From Owenia fusiformis (taxonomy: Eukaryota > Annelida > Polychaeta > Sabellida > Oweniidae), in contig CAIIXF020000011.1 in NCBI GenBank assembly GCA_903813345.2, forward strand, positions 17,159,754 to 17,223,753: a stretch of 64,000 nucleotides of DNA, in the 5' to 3' direction. The position numbers and the translations under genes are program-made. The notes beneath the pieces are model-generated. The model made no database searches. It was not told the origin of the DNA and was given only the letters and a program-made list of their open reading frames with translations. Below are positions 62,400-64,000 of this stretch, piece after piece; the stretch's first letter is position 1; each line of letters begins with the position of its first letter.

Positions 62400-63028
62400 C
62401 ACTCCCCTCCATAAGTTTGGCAACCATTACTCCCTCATTGGACTACGTGTTAAAGCCTCTTTATGTTTGAATTCTTATGTACATATCCAGCGTTGAAAAT
62501 AATTATGAAAAGATGGGAATGAAATTTGACTGCATTTCCAATGCCTCTAAATTTCCCAATTTTTTCTCAATTACAATAGGTCGAAATTTGATGACTTTGA
62601 TGAATTTTTGAAAATTTTCATTCCCATGTCAATCAATGGGAAATGGTGGGTTCGGGGCAAATCAGATTTTTGGATATCTATTCAATTTTGCTGAACGTGA
62701 CGCTCATTTTTTATTTAACAACTTTCAACTTGTATGCTTTGCAAGAAGTCTCGATATATTGGATATTCTGTCACATGACTTGCGACAAACCTATCAGTTC
62801 CCATTGGTTACATAGTGATCAGATTTGTCAACAATATCCGACCTATTGCTATTGTTGAAAAATTTAGAAAATTGGAGGTATTTGAAATTATGTCAATTTA
62901 TATTTGAAGCCTTTATAAAGTAGACTTTTCTTTTAAGATTATGGAAATAAAAATTCAAACATAAATAGGCATTAGCATGTCATCTAATGGGGGAGAGTTA
63001 GGGTTGCCAAACTTGTGGAGGGGAGTGT
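62400..63028. mobile_element. Tc1/mariner-type MITE
   Basis: Ends are CACTCCCCTCCATAAGTTTG then GCAACC and their mirror GGTTGCCAAACTTGTGGAGG then GGAGTG. Inner matches include TTTATGTTTGAAT / ATTCAAACATAAA. TA is present on the left (62398-62399) but altered on the right. No transposase. Confidence 0.7.
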
Positions 63029-64000
63029 GAGTCAACCTATCGAGGCATCGATATCAATGCAATAAATAGTCTGGAAGAAATATAGGGTATTTTGAGGATC
63101 AATCGTTTTCTTCGGATTACAATGTTTTTTGAGCTTCTCAGCATGAATATAGGGTTGGGACCTCAAAACCACGGAATGCCGGAGTGGCACCCTTGGGCAA
63201 CTCTCTACAGAGCATTTCTTATACCCCCCTAATAAAATCTACAGGGGGTACTATAAGACACCTTTATATCTCAGACACTAATAAAGATAAAGGCTTGAAA
63301 TTTTCAGGAAGTATTTTTAGCATGATGCTCAATCTGCATGGTTAAAAAATCAAGAAAAAATATTAATCTGTTGCTATAGCAACAGTTATAGAACACTATT
63401 TGTTACCTTAGAAATGTATTATTTTGTGTGTTTTCATCATTTTCTTCATATTCTTGATTCTTAAACTCTCTGAAGCATAATAAGCATGATTAGAAGTGAA
63501 GATCGAATAATTCATCATATCATTTATGAAATATGTCTAATATTTTAGTTGCTATGGCAACACCACTTGATAATCAGGTTCTTACATTTCACTTTCTTGA
63601 ATGACTATAAAGGTCGGGTCCAAAATAACACTTATGTGTTATGCACTCTAGGTAAAGAAGAGCTCCTTTAGAGGTAAATAGTCACATGAATTTGTAAAAA
63701 AAATGTATAACTTGAAGTTGTAGAACCCCTCCCCACAGCCCCCAAAGTTTGACGATTGGTGAAAACTGGCAAAAGAACTTTCATTTCCTAGGTTCAAATT
63801 AAAAATGCATAGGGATGCAACACTTATTAGTATTCAAGGAACATCTACTGACTTTTTCTGATATAACAATATGAAGATTTTAATTATTAGACAATGGGAA
63901 GTATTTTATTTGAAACATTTTAGAACCCTATCCCATAAAAATGTTGAAAAGAGGGTGCGGTCAATTTTACCATTTTACAGCATTTAAAGTTTGAAATAGA
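63029..64000. other. Right-edge sequence without recognised gene
   Basis: No exon of the SLC22 gene or other gene was recognised. The missing first SLC22 exon would be expected here or beyond. Confidence 0.4.

Overview
The window is nuclear DNA from an AT-rich animal genome, most likely a marine invertebrate. It has intron-rich genes with GT-AG splicing, multi-domain receptor exons, and many DNA-transposon, foldback and non-LTR repeats. No phylum is fixed by the sequence. One repeat (16897-21431) has the layout described for sea urchin TU and Drosophila FB elements, which hints at, but does not prove, an echinoderm-like host. All recognisable host genes lie on the minus strand and were assembled here by hand from splice sites and codon phase.

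Layout from high to low coordinates (transcription direction). (1) 62165-54357: most of an SLC22-type (organic cation/anion) MFS transporter; its first exon is not seen and may lie past the right edge. One exon appears to be one base short. (2) 53608-49629: a complete seven-exon gene for a 576-residue secreted protein. Its predicted mature N-terminus is histidine, with PCGG and NHY motifs resembling histidine-brace copper proteins (LPMO/Bim1/X325-like), followed by a repetitive beta-rich C-terminus. (3) 44449-13479: a complete 28-exon, 1749-residue receptor tyrosine phosphatase of the R3 type, with a signal peptide, about 13 FN3 domains, one membrane segment and one catalytic domain whose motifs are all intact. 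An extra terminal exon at 25873-25792 is in phase with the membrane exon and could make a phosphatase-less receptor. (4) 5115-2374: the 5' part of a second, tandem paralogue, with five matching exons including the same 25-base microexon; it continues off the left edge.

Introns and spacers hold the rest: several Tc1/mariner-type elements with long inverted repeats (804-1871, 11688-12573, 33733-34742, 41473-42548, 45832-46889, 54669-55701, 60565-61095, 62400-63028); two 5'-truncated LINE insertions with target-site duplications and a shared 3' stem-loop (9040-10889, 22637-23381); an inverted pair of TTAA-flanked elements (7651-8230, 14103-14671); several foldback MITEs; and the 4.5-kb FB/TU-like element within a phosphatase-domain intron. 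No tRNA, rRNA or CRISPR array was recognised. All homology statements come from motif recognition, not database searches.
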